This document shows positions 30,124 to 43,190 of a stretch of DNA of 64,000 nt, piece after piece; position 1 is the stretch's first letter, and each line of letters starts with the position of its first letter. The DNA comes from Sweltsa coloradensis. Its lineage: Eukaryota > Arthropoda > Insecta > Plecoptera > Chloroperlidae. The stretch spans positions 436,501 to 500,500 of the forward strand of contig JAMZAV010000807.1 of the NCBI GenBank assembly GCA_024449915.1. The letters run 5' to 3'. The notes below the pieces were generated by a model that searched no databases, was not told the DNA's origin, and was given only the letters and a program-made list of their open reading frames with translations. The position numbers were made by a program, and so were the translations under genes.

Positions 30124-30410
30124 GTAAGCATATCGGACTTTAACACCAAATAATTACTAAATTCCCGTATGCAATAACTTTGCATTGTTTCTGTTTGTTC
30201 AATACCATGCTGCACAAGCTAAAACCATATCAAACAATCCAGTAAAATACTTAATTGCATTAAAAAGCATAAATTAAAACGCCAAACCGCCATCTTGAAT
30301 GGTGAGATTGACGCTTCAATTTGGTACACTCGCGCCTGTGCGGAGGTATTGGAGACTGCGTATCTAGCCTACTCTGGTGTTAAGATATCTATACCTGCAC
30401 CTAAAATCCG

Positions 30411-32088
30411 GTCAAATAAGATCTTATATTGACGTTTGGAGGAAATAATTGCGATGTCGCTGAATTTTTGCAGAGACCTTCCTTATATAGGGGCTAATAC
30501 TAATCAACACAACATCAACATATGTTGATTAGTATTATATAAGGAAGGTCTCTGCAAAAATTCATATGTATGAAATAACATAGGCCTATGTACAAAATAA
30601 CATATGTTGATTAGTATTATATACGCGTTTCCAAGCAAAGGGGTTGCTACCTGGTGGCGAAAAATGCAACTGTCCGATCAGTGATAGTCGGAGGAGCGCG
30701 CTATGTGCTTACCTGAAGAACACATGTCATTCCGTGTTTGTCACTTATAAATATGTACAATCACAGGTACATTGTCGTTGCTCTCCCAAAATGTTAATTG
30801 ATGATAATCAAAAGCATGGGGGTGTACCAAAATGATAAAATCGCTCATTAATATGCGGGATTCGAGACCATGTCCATCAGAATAATATTACTATATTCAG
30901 ACCCCCATGCACCATGAGACACCGAGGATGGCATTTGTATCCATATTACAATTCTCTAATTGTAATATCATAATAAATCATTGGTATTTATAGGCCATAT
31001 ACTCAATATAGGCTAACAGGGTACGATAAAAAATACTAAATCAAATTTAAACCGTCAAGAATGTTCACAACTCATAGTAAACACACACATACAGTATCGC
31101 TCGCTTCTTATGGCACTTTTAATTGAGATGTACTTCTTTAGTTTTATTATGATAATTTAATATAAATAAAGTCATAATAATAACAACAAAACAATAACAA
31201 AAATAATAATAATTGTATTAGGGCTTATGCACAAGTCCCAACTCCTTTTCTACCATATATAATTAATATAGGCCTACATATACCGTTTACCGTCATTGTT
31301 CATTTATAACATAATATTATACATAATATCATAATAAATACGATTTATATTATAACAATAGAAAGTATAATGATATGACCTACAAGATTTTAAAGCTGTC
31401 TGCAGAATGACGTGTCATGCCATTATTGACATACAAAACAATAATAAAAATAGGCCATCAGCTATTCAATAGGCCTACTTTTAATAAAATGTATATTAAA
31501 AAAAAACACTAGTCTTAAGTGTATAGTAGATAAATATATATAGGCCTACTCCGATTGCGTTTACATTGTAAAACGATGTAGAAAATGTGCAAGCTCTTTT
31601 GATTTTTAGATATCAAGTAAATTGAAATTATTAGTATTGGTGGGCAACATTTTCTTGGCAAAATATCATCGATCTTCATCATTCAACATTATTTGATACA
31701 CTTGTTTCTGTATTTAATAGTTTAACAGTGTGGTTTGTTCTTTTTGAGATCAAATAATCTCAATTATTTGTTGTAATTTAAAATGCCATTAAATTCCCGT
31801 TTTTAATAAAGCCGATCCCCAAAACTTACGAATTTTACTAGTAAAATACGCGGACGATATGACATAATCAACAATGTTTTCGCAAATGATCAGAAATGTA
31901 ACAAAAATCAAGTTGAACCTAACTGAATATACAGCGCTCGCCGTAAGCAGCTCGCCTCTATCACCGATCGGTCCGACATGTTGCGTTTTAGTGCTGCCAT
32001 CTATCTTTGCTTGGAAACGCGTATAAGGAAGGTCTCTGCAAATAATCAGCGACATCGCAATTATTTCCTACAAAAATTCTTATTTGAC
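30411..32088. mobile_element. TIR element, 1.68 kb, with a palindromic insertion in its left arm
   Basis: 30411-30489 and 32010-32088 are inverted copies (GTCAAATAAG, GGAAATAATTGCGATGTCGC, GCAGAGACCTTCCTTATA). The arms continue through ACGCGTTTCCAAGCAAAG and CCGATCxGTGATAG, but the left arm is interrupted at about 30490-30622 by a segment with two inverted and direct copies of AACATATGTTGATTAGTATT. The interior is AT-rich with no transposase. Confidence 0.85.
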
Positions 32089-32750
32089 AGGATTACTAGC
32101 AACTAGTAGTAAGTAATGTTACAATGTAGCCTATATCTATATATATATATATATATATGTTTAAAAAGTAAAGTATGTTATTATATTATATTTTAGTCAC
32201 TAGACCTACCCTAGTTTTAGCATAGTTTTTGACACACTTGTACCTAGGCCTGACTATGTACAATTGTATACCGTGATCACAATGGCAGCAAATAACACAT
32301 AAGCTTCATGGGACCTACTGTAGTAGGTCGTGTTAACTAATACACTTGTGTGCGCCGAACATTCACAATTACTGTGAAAGGCCTAAGGGTTTTAAGTGTT
32401 TTTCCAGCAAAGAAAAAAAAAAAAAAAAAACGGTTAAAAACATCGCTGAATAACGCTTCACACAATTTTATCCCGATGCTGAGACTATAGCTAACTATGA
32501 CCCGGAGAAACGAGCCACCTGACACTGTAATATTGATTGTGAATTAACTATGCCCAGTAACTATAACGGGAAGCTTTTGCCAGACTGTTGTAGAACGTCC
32601 TGTGTTATGTCCAGTTTGAGCAGTTGCAAGCCGTATTAGTCGTATTCCTAGTCGTAGTCGTTAGTCACAAGCAATGTGTGGTTGGGGTGTTACAAAGACC
32701 TTCGCGTAAAGATGTGCGTCATTTATTGTCAAAGTCTCTTTGGTCATCTC

Positions 32751-35700
32751 GGGTCATTCCATTTAGATGTGCACACGCAGATCTTTAAACAAAAGTGGTT
32801 GCATATTGATTTTTATTTTTTTTCAATTTTGCATGTGGATACCTAGCCTATGTATTAAGATTTCAAAATCTCGGTTTTCTAGATTTTTGGGTGAACTTTC
32901 ACGATTATCTTTAGCGCATCTAGTGTTGCTTTCTTTGCACCGCGTAGCGTTAATTTGCTTTATTGTAGGCTAGTCAGGGCTAGCGTAAATGGAAATAGGT
33001 TGGAGAACCGTTGAGAATATATCAAGTGAGTGAGACAATATTTCTTACTACAATCGACAATACTTTACCATTAACATCACTTCAATGTTGAACAAGAAAA
33101 TTTAATTTTTCTTGCATTTACCGAGGCAGCCAAATATTGACTCCGCATTTTGGCTGTTTTTTCTACTTTCATAAATGTTTTGTATATGGTGAAGGTGGTG
33201 ACTAACAACAAAATAATTTTTGTGATTGTTACAAAATAACGTTGAGTACTATGTACCTCTAAGTTGAGGGAAAAAAATGTGTTGGGGGGGGGCGGTTTTA
33301 ACCCGTTATGCCTTATAAAAAAACAATTCTGAAAATGGAGCAAATCAAAAGTAACCTTTGAGGGTATTTTTTTCGACAAAGGGGTAGTTCTCTAAAAAAA
33401 TTCAAAATCAGCCATAGGCTACTGTTGCTTGATCATTGAATTTTACTATATCAAAAATTGGTCATGTTGTTTTGGGGCAGGGGGGGGGGGTTTTTTAAAG
33501 TTACAGATTTTATTAGTTTAGGGTACAAACTGTTAAAAAAATCGACTATTCGGAAGTCGTAGATCTTCATCTTTGTTAGCTTTGACTATGTTTTAATTTC
33601 TTACTAGAGCGCGTCGACTAAAAGACATTGGTTGAAGGGGTAATCTCACTAAGGGAGGGGCTTAACCAAGTTTGACTTGTTCTAATAGGGAATTAACTAT
33701 GTATTAGGGCAGAATGTGTTTGAGGAGGGGGGTCACGGTGGTGGGGTAATACACACCTGGACAGGATAAACACAGCCAAGATACAAAACAGTTTACAAGA
33801 GATGTTATGGTTCACTTTGTTTTGTGATTTAGAAAATGAAAACCATTCATGCAACGAGATTGCACAAACTGCATAAACTGCCTGGACCTCAGACTTGAAG
33901 CACACTTAGGCCTAATAGCTAGCCTACAAAGATGATGAATAATTTGGGGACGAAAAATATACAATACAGCTCAATGGGTCACCACCATCGTTGTGACTTT
34001 TGTGACGATAACAGACAATTACAAAGACCTTTGTAAAGTTAGTTACCTAATAGATAAACTCACGTGATCTGAAGCAGCATCATTCTGTTGCCAGGCTAAA
34101 CAGGTCAGATAATGAGAACGAAGAAAGAAACCTCTAAATCCAGCTGAATGCATATAATTGGAGTTTCTCTGAAAATTTTACTTTGTTGATGCAGGACGAG
34201 ATAAGAGTTTTCCTGGGTGAACAATCAAACTACACCTTCCACCCATTTGTGATCTACTACATAGATGAGGCAAAAAAATGAAGCTAACTTTGAAAGTGGT
34301 GTGCATTATCAGTGACCACTTTGGCAGGCATAGTACTACTGCAGTGTATACCATTTCAAAAGTAGTTCTAGCATTTTTGTAATCTTTTTGCTCACCGCGT
34401 AAAAAAAGTTATTTAACTTTAGTGACGGTGCTGCGAGGTCAGTATAAAACAAACAAAATTCCCCAATTAAGTGCCATCACACTTGAGGATTTTAATTATT
34501 ATGGCTGAATGGCATTTTGTTTGCCACATCCGCATGCTAAAGTCCATGCTGATGGGATGGTGAATATCTTTTAACATCTTGTTTGGATGTAGCGAAAGCG
34601 AAGACACTTCAATTTCACTTATACCCCCCAAAAAATTTAGACTCTGGGTGTTTTATATTTTTTGTTTTTATTTTTTGTATTTTTGTCCTGTCTCCGCTTC
34701 TCTCCGGGCAAATCGGCATATGCTATCTTTATGTAAAAGTTGGTGGTGGATCAGGACCTTGGTGCATTTCTGAACTGTAGACTTGACTACCACGTTTTTG
34801 GGTACAATCGAAGAAGATTTTCGTCGATGAAATTCGTACTTTTTACGATTTTTTTCGATTTTATGTGGTGATACTTTTCTGGCTCTATTTGGGCCAATTC
34901 TACCAACGAACGGGTGGGGCTACAACTTCATGATTATACATGGACATTAAGGCTATGGTGATGTTAAGTACATTTTGAATATAATAAAAGTTGAAAACAT
35001 AAGTTAGACCATGTGTGTTATAGAAATAAAGCTTTTATATATTTTTTTATTTTTTGGTGTCGATAATTGTGTACGTGCCATTGTGGGCCAGATTCTGACC
35101 AAACGGTGGGGCTACACACGTTCATAGATCATTAGCCTACATGGACATTACTGGTTATGGTGATGTAGTACTGGGGTTTAAAAGAAATATTGATAAAAGT
35201 AAGCCAGACTCCATAGAAGATAATCGTTGTAATCTAAAAGTTTTTTTACGGTAAAGTACACTCCCAATTTGACAAGAAACAATAGAAACTTACACAATCA
35301 CCTTAACATGCGTTGAGCTGCATACAGCAACAAATGCTTGCAAATAAGTAAAGCTAATCCACACGCAAACTAAAACTTTTAAAACTTCATCATCAACGCG
35401 GCGGGACTTTAGCCGTTTATTCCTAGTGTACAAAAACAAGCCTACAAAAGAACATTGGATAATCAATATCAAGACTCCAAAATGGATGTTTTCGAATTTT
35501 GTGTGAAATGTTCAAAGGGATTATTAAGTAGCATATTTCCTATGTAACTTCAGAACTATTGTAAAAGAAGAAAACCATCCTAATCTCAACGTTTGACAAT
35601 GCAGTGTGGGCCAAACACAAGGATTACCATTTGTTCAAATCCACTTGATTGTGGAACTCTATGTCAAGTATGAAAACATCTGTTCTGTTACGTGTTAATA

Positions 35701-37609
35701 ACCAAGACAAAAACAGGTTCGGGAGTCATGTTATTAACAATATTCTCTAAGCTCTCGGGATTATTTCCCTGTGTCTATGATCACATGTGGTGGTTAGGAC
35801 AGTTTGCTGATCTTTGGGTGTAAAATATGGCCTGGTCAAAATTGACTTTTTTTCACCCATCAGTTACCATAGGATACTGTTGTTCAAAATGTCAGATAAA
35901 GATTCAGTTTAGGCATGGTGGTGATAACACAAAACCATTTGTCTGCGCATTATATACAAACTTTGTGGAGTTTGTCCGACGGCAACGGTACGTCTTCATA
36001 ATGGGTAGTAATGCTCTTTGCAGCATGGAGATAAATAACAATGCTATCAGAACACAAATCCAAACTAAGGTAGAGCCATAGCAGTAGTTACATAAGTGGC
36101 CTTTCAAAAGACTAATGAAGTAACATTTATACTTATTGTTGATATTTTTCACTAATCATTAGAAACGTAATACATCATAACATTATTTAACATTTCCTAC
36201 GATCCATCCGGCTCTTTCTGTGTTACCGTAGTGTAAAGCTAAAGGTTTTACTTATTTTGTCTCCTATACTCGTTCGACTGAAACTACATAGCCGCGCGGC
36301 AGATCGCGGCGAACAGAGCTCGCTGTTCAATTCGCCCTATGCAGTCGACTCTCTCTTGTTTCGTCTCCACGTGATTAGCATGGAGGAAAAACACTGTTTT
36401 TATAGCATAATTTTCTTGAAAGAAGAGGAAGAGGAATAATTTTAACAAAATATGCGTAATCCATTAAAAAGAAGTGACCCTAAACAATGTACTGGCGAGG
36501 GAGGAGGAGGGAGTTTCAAAGTAACTTCTAATACAGAGACAATCTTTTGGACGATGCATACAGTGGTTTAGGGAAATTTTTGTCCGGCGTGAATTGACGC
36601 AGTTCAATTACGGTTTTGTCATCAGTTATCAACGAAAACCACAATAATATCTATATTATTTAATTATAGGTAAAAACACTTCCAAAATCGATCCGCGTGG
36701 CGGCTACGGCTAGTTATCTAGGGAGCATCGAGTCGTCCGGCTCAAGCCGTCCCTTCATAAGAGGCCAGCTTCAGTCGCATGCCTGGGCTAGCAGACGCGT
36801 CTATAGAAACGTTGTTCCATTCATTTTTAACCTTGTAAAGCAGTGTGCTCACAGCCGCGCGTCTTACAGTCCGTATCAGCCGTCGGCATAGGAATCCGAC
36901 CTTTAATGTTTTTAGTAACGGTAACTTTTGTAAAATCTGTACTTTTAAACCAGGGAAAACAACATGACAAATTTTTTTATATATTAAAATTCATATGAAA
37001 ACCCTATGGCTATTTTCATTTTTTTTAGTACTACCCCTTTTGGTCGAAAAACTACCCTTCATAGGGGTACTTTTTTGATTTTGCACCATTTTGGAATTTT
37101 TTTTGAAGGCATAAAGGGGTTTGAAACAACCATTTCTTCCCCTACAACCTTAGAGGGTACATAGGTACCTACTTATGTTTATACTCACAAAATTTTTCTT
37201 GTTGTTGACCTCCCTCCATATAAAACTATATTTATTGAAAGTACATAAGAAAATGCGGAAGTCAATATTTGGCTGCCTCGTATGCAAGAAACATTCAAGT
37301 TTGTTCAAAATTGAAGTGACGTTCATGAAAGTCGTCATTTTATAGAAAAATATTGTCTCACGTCATTTTGATATCTCAAACGGTTCTCAACCTATTTCAT
37401 TTAGGGCCTACCGCTACTAGCTACCAAAGCAAATAACGCTACGCGGAGCAACACTTAGATGCCTAAAATATGTGTATGGTGCATCCCAAAAATCTAGAAA
37501 CTTGAATTTGAAATCTTATACTACTATGGTTATCACATGCAAATTTGAAAAAATTACAAACAATCATGATGTCAACACTCATCTGTGTGCATCTAAATTG
37601 GAATGACCC
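32751..37609. mobile_element. Large TIR element, 4.86 kb, inverted ends of about 640 bp
   Basis: 32751-33415 and 36985-37609 are inverted copies at roughly 75-80% by eye, starting GGGTCATTCCA on each side and sharing GTAGCGTTA, GAGGCAGCCAAATATTGACT and CACTTCAATxTTGAACAA. No target duplication is visible. The 3.5-kb interior has short frames without motifs. A relative of its interior (34800-35400) recurs in the low-quality region at about 47270-47700. Confidence 0.82.
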
Positions 37610-39015
37610 ATTTTGATGTGACGTCATCCACGTAAAACATTGATAGAAACGGGAACTGAACTCGTCTCTCATTGACTCTCAGCCTCAACATAGTAGCGCA
37701 GTATCATCTCATCTCATTGGTCTGTGTAAGTGACGTTTCAAGCTCTGATTTCGCTCGTCGTAAGAATTTGTTGTTTAGTGTCTGTTTGCTTAAAAAAACG
37801 TGGCCTATTTCTATTCTCAACTCTCAATTTGACGTCATCATCATCGGTGACGTCAGAAGCAATGTAACGAAGGGTCCGATCGAGACTGAGAACGTGAATG
37901 AACTAGTAATGAAATACCACACTTGGTTTCATTCTTATTCCGACGCGAGACTGAGATGAGAATAGAACTGGAATCTAGTTCAGACACGTCCTAAGACTAA
38001 ACCCATACGACGTGTTCCCCTATAGCCTACTTTACCATTGCTTGCGACTTGGGGGAACTATGCTAAACGACTACGACTACGACTTACTGTGAAACTGGGC
38101 ATTAAGGCCTTAGCCTAGACCTTATGCCTTAGACCCTAATTGTGAATGAGTCTTTTATATATTTTGTATTGTGTCACAAAAACCATCAGTTTCCTTTTAA
38201 CTTAACGATGATTGACAACGGTCATTGTCTAGCAGGCTAGGCCCTAGGCTAAGGGGCTAGGTAGGCTAGGCCTGAGCCTATAACCAATATTACTTGTCGA
38301 AGAATACCATAAACAAAAGGTTCCAATTGCTGTAGTACTCCCAATGCAAAGCGATTCCGGGTTTTGTAGCTGGTGTTTCCAACTGTTCGGCGTGGCTTTT
38401 CCATAACTTGTAGGTAGCCTACAATAATACTTTTATTTTTATACAAGATATTACCTAACCTCTCAAAAACCAAGCTAACCACTAGATGTAGGCTTACCCA
38501 TCACACGCTTCTGCCACGATAATACGATTGTTTATGGATCTTTCCTACCATACTTAAAATTTAAAATCGTATGGCTACATTATTAACAAAAACATAACCT
38601 ATGTGCCACCCAAGGTCACTGGATTTTCCGCTAGGACTTCGCTGCCGAGCACAGGCCGATGGCCAGTAAGGGTCGTCCGATACCACTTCCACTATGGGGC
38701 CGCCATGATGGATCACAAACTGTGGGGTAAATTCGCGCGAATTTAAAACTTGGCCGCGGCCCGCAAATGCATTGTCCACGGGAAGATACTCAATTTGAAG
38801 CGCATTAACACATTCATTATTATGTATCAGTATCAGCATTAAGCGTCGGGGCGTAAATAGGCTTAATTATCTGAACAACAAATAATGCGAAAATATTTAA
38901 AATCAAATTAAAATGATAATTATAATGCTGGGCATGATGTATTTATGCACATATACGGACCTATATAGACTTGTTTAGGCTTAAATGAATGCTACATAGG
39001 CCTTTGCGTACATAA
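37610..39015. other. Intergenic, no gene recognised
   Basis: This is a mixed-composition stretch with AGGCCT-rich words near 38225-38285. Frames at 37672-37959 (+) and 38839-38561 (-) have no motif or flanking splice sites I can defend. Confidence 0.5.
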
Positions 39016-39019
39016 AATA

Positions 39020-39490
39020 ATAGGCCTTATACTGTATTCTTATATTTGTATCAGGGAACAATAAGGTAATGTTTCCAAGCAAAATCATCTCAACTCCCAA
39101 TCATCTGGATGGCCTTATTTTGTAACTTCAAACTTGTAGGCCTACTTGATGAATAAGATTATAGTCCTAATTAAATGCTACAAATTGCCTTGTATTACAG
39201 AACATAATGGGCTATATTTTTATTTTTTCAGACCATGGGAAAAATGGGGTAGGCCCTAACGTTTTCCAAGGCCAAATCCAAATCATCTGGAAGGCCAACT
39301 TTGTAACTTCCAAAGTGTACTTGCATGATAATAGTAGGCCCATAATAATGAAATTTTACTACAGAAAAATATGGTCTATATTTTATTTGTATCAGATCAG
39401 GAAAAAGGCGGCCTCAACGTTTTCTATAGCCCCAATCTTCTGGAATGGCCAACTTGTAACTTCAAACTTACCGTACTTCAATGATTTTGA
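39020..39490 (+). repeat. Three diverged tandem units of about 170 bp
   Basis: Each unit runs through ATTTGTATCAG, a purine-rich stretch, AACGTTTTC, CAATCATCTGGAATGGCCAA, TTGTAACTTCAAAC and a TACAGAA-ATATGGTCTATA end. Unit starts are near 39040, 39216 and 39383. The copies are about 70-75% alike by eye. Confidence 0.75.
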
Positions 39491-40624
39491 TGTTATTAAT
39501 AACGGAGTATGCATGGGAGAATGGCCCATTTTTAATATAAATATGATATTTATCCAAAATAGAAGCACACTGCCAGGATCCCAGGTTATAGTATAAACAA
39601 ATCCCAATAATAATTTGAGATTATGCATGCCTTCACTGTATTTTAGTTCCAATCTTCAGGTAGGCTTATCATTGATGATTTTCAAAGGGGGGCAGGTGAA
39701 AACAATGAAACTCTAGTTGGGTGTAAACGTGGCATGTAAACAGGGTGGGCAAGTCAATGAAGAGTACCTAGGTGACTTGAGGATATATTTTAGGTTTTTG
39801 ACATGTAATATAGGCCCTACTCAAACGAGCTACTGTAGCAATGGTCCCATTACAAATAAAAATACATAAATGTCATCATAACTCAGTGGCTCTTTTAATA
39901 TTAATATTTTAGCTTGTAGGCTTCCATCTATTATTATCCTGTACCTAGACTTTATAATATGCTTTCGCTTCGGGCTTAAATGTTTTTTGACCAATATCCA
40001 TATTATGTACAGGACTTTGTACCTGTCAATGGAAATAAATAAAATACGAATTGCAAGGAAATTATCTAAGAAGGGTGGAATCATGATAATAATGGTTGGA
40101 ATAGTAATCTAAGTAGGCTGATTTCACCTAAAAAAATTCCTTATTTTATTATAATGTAACAGGTCCATTATTAATTTTAAGTTATGCCTTACAATAAAAG
40201 CATAGGAGGTAGGCTAGTACCGCCGACGGTACCAGTAAACGATATAATGTTGTAGGACACAACATGGTATCTTCATTGATAATGAAATGGCAAACTCTAG
40301 TAAAAACATTCAAAAGATGTATAAATTATAATTACAATGTCCAAGCATATGCACATTCAAAACAAATTATTGAAAACATGTTTGACATGGTTTTTTACAA
40401 GCTGATTAATTGTCCAACCTATCAATGAGGACATGAGAATGTCAAATTTTTTATAGCTTGGGTTATAATTTATATATTATATTGGCCTAAATCATACATT
40501 TTTAAAACAATCAAAAATGCTGTGCAAATTTATCATTTTTTAATATATGCGACTCCTTTTCAAAAGAGATAGGCCTACCAAGCCCAACTTATCCTTTCAA
40601 TGAGATGAGAAAAAATATAATAAA

Positions 40625-40900
40625 AATAGTTTTTTCTCATTGGCACATCGACACAAGTATAAGAATAGAATACTTCCGCTCAATAGGGAAAATTATGCAC
40701 AATTTTACATACCGGTGAGTGCAATCGAAGTGTGAAGTAGCCAGGCCTAGGCCTACCTGAATCACTTTTTATGAGAATTGTCTTCTCAAACAGTGATTTT
40801 TCTCATTGTGCCCATTACACGAGTAAAGAAGAAACTTCACCCACTAGGCTGAATATTATGTTTTCAAATTTTCCGGTAAGTGCAATCCAAGTGTAGGGCC
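40625..40900 (+). repeat. Diverged tandem duplication, unit about 165 bp
   Basis: TTTTTCTCATTG, an AGAATAGAA/AGAAGAAA stretch, CTTC-CC-CTAGG and CCGGTAAGTGCAATCCAAGTGT occur twice, at 40625-40740 and 40792-40900. No coding role is seen. Confidence 0.65.
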
Positions 40901-41144
40901 TACCTGCACCGCCAGTAGGGCGTTATCAACTCTCACACCCAGCAAACCGACGGCGGCAACCGAGCTTCCAAATGGCTGGAAGTTAGAGGCACACCTTGCT
41001 TGGAAAAGCCCAGTACAGGTACGTAGCAGTATAGTGACGCGTAAATAATTTGATGACCACATAAACAAGCACAAATAACAATTTTTAGTTCGAAACCCAC
41101 TAGTAGTAACAAATCTTTGTCCGTTCTCGAATCTTCATGTTCAC

Positions 41145-41665
41145 TGTGGCCGATTGTCCTACACTGAAGGCGGTTTCCCTACAGTGAGGTGGTTGTATTC
41201 GCACAGTGTGGTGGTTTGTCTGCACTGTAGGTGCTTGGTTTTTTTTTGTCCTGCACCAGAATGTCATTGTTGTGTGATCCTACATGTGGAGGCTTGTAGT
41301 TGTTTGTCACTGTGTCTGGCAAACGGTTCTTATCACTGAAGCTTGGTTGGTTCATGCACAGAATGGCTCTGTTGTATTGCACAAGGTGGCCCGCTGGCTG
41401 GCTACACTTGGTGACTGGTATGTCTTTGCAATCTGGAGGCTGGTTGCTGCACGTGTGGCTGGTTTGTCTTGCACTAGTGGGCTGTTTTTCTTGCACTGGA
41501 GGCCGGTGTACTATGCACGGGGGCTGGTTGTCTATACTGGAGGCTGGTTTCTACACTAGGTGCTGGTTTGTCTTGCACTGAAACTGGTTTGTTCTGCACA
41601 GGTGGCTGGTTGATCTTGCACTGGAAGACTGGTTGTCTATGCACGGGATGGTCACTGGAGTGGAG
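41145..41665 (+). repeat. Degenerate minisatellite, unit about 25-30 bp
   Basis: About 18 imperfect copies of a unit like GGCTGGTTTGTCTTGCACTG lie head to tail. They lie on the plus strand with strong G+T bias. Open frames through it on both strands (Trp/Leu/Val-rich, or Gln/Pro/Asn-rich) are consequences of the repeat and are not called as genes. Confidence 0.9.
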
Positions 41666-42479
41666 GCCTTTGTTGTTGTGTTCCTGTGGACAAGAAATGA
41701 ACTAATGTATCTAAATCTTTAACAAGAATAAATACTATAAATAGTCCCAAATCCATGGCTTACACACTAGGCCTAAGGCTTATCCCTTTAGCCGTAGCCT
41801 AGGTCAATTTTATGGTAAAATACGATTGTCCCTAAACTTGCCGCTTACGACTCCCGTGCTTGCTACATATGGAGGACTTTCCACACTGAAAAATCAGTTA
41901 TAACTGAGTTGGGTAGACTCTAAATACAAATTTATGTATTTAATTATTTACTAAATGCAAAGTTGTAGAGGGTTCTCGAAATTGATCTATATATATGCGA
42001 GTCTATATGCGCACAGAGGTGCGGGAGCCTTACATATTGTGTTCGCGCCGTAGATAGAGCCTAGCCTAACATACTTTTAATTTGGGAGTCATGTTCGGTT
42101 CAAACTAACTTTTTAACACAAATCGTCTAGTGCTGTTCGGTCACAATAACCAAATTAATCATAGGGAGTAGAGAACCGTGAGGCCTTTTGGATCCAGGAG
42201 TTCGTGTTAGGATAGGCTTAAGATTACAAGTCTCAAACCACATTGTCACTTCATGTAGGCCTACTTCCCACAGCAATTTTTCCATACAAAATACCCTGCG
42301 GGCTATTACAACAGTTAGGCTAGCTACAGAAAATTTGTAACAATTTTTATCAAATTTGTAAGCTGTGTTAAACTTAGGGCTATGCCTGTGACGGTAAAAA
42401 TTTACGTAACTGCTATTTTATAACCGTAGCTACGGTAAACGGGGTAAAATTTGCCCTAAGGACAATTACGGTCGTGTCC

Positions 42480-43190
42480 TATTTTTTACGGTAGGCTTGA
42501 CTAATATGACTAGGGAGGCCTAGACCTGACAGATATTCTCTCGATTTAGCACAGGTCAGGCTAGGGGCTTAGGCCCCTAGATCTATCGCCCCAAATACTG
42601 CCGCCTAGAAAATGCCACCACCGGTCTATGACCAACTGCAACGGAGGTGATGTAAGACAACAACAAACAACACAAAGAATGTTGTACGGCTTGCAATTTA
42701 GCCGGAGCTACAGAGATTTGTTTTTTTGAGGCCTAGGCCTTACACGTTCAATCAACCTATTGAAGGCCAGTGCTTTAGTACCTGGTAACTGTTATCCTCA
42801 GAGGCTAAGGCCTAACTAATCCCTGCTAGAGCCTAGCTACCCTTATTTTTGAATTGGGGTTGTTTTGTTTGTACGGCCTACCTAAACCTTTATGACCAGG
42901 CTTATGTGTAAATCACTTGGCCAAGGTCCTAGGCCCTAGGCCTTAGCCTACGGGCTAGGCCTATGAGCAGGATCATTCACACAAAGCCTAGGGTTGCCTA
43001 GGCCTAATCCCTTGATTTAGTACTCCAGCTGAATTTGCCAATGCAATAAATATAGGCCTAAGCCCTGAAGGGGCCTATTTTTGAGGCCTAGTGCCTAGCC
43101 CCTAGCCTGCCAAAGTGGGCCTAGGCCTAGGGCTAAGGCCTCTCCTCTAGCCTGCCAAGGATATGCCCACCTAGGCTATTCATATGTTTG
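42480..43190. repeat. AGGCCT-rich stretch
   Basis: The self-complementary word AGGCCT and its extensions (TAGGCCTA, CCTAGGCCTA) occur many times within 700 bp. The word is also spread through the whole window. It is probably mutational or replication-driven short repeat seeding; no gene is seen. Confidence 0.7.

Noticed and set aside
38561..38839. 92-codon minus-strand frame containing an ATGGCGGCC start-like word
   Set aside because: The ATGGCGGCC frame stops after four codons and the longer frame has no motif or splice sites.
41179..41581. Open frames on both strands across the minisatellite
   Set aside because: They follow from the repeat unit length and bias; there is no domain, start context or splice evidence.
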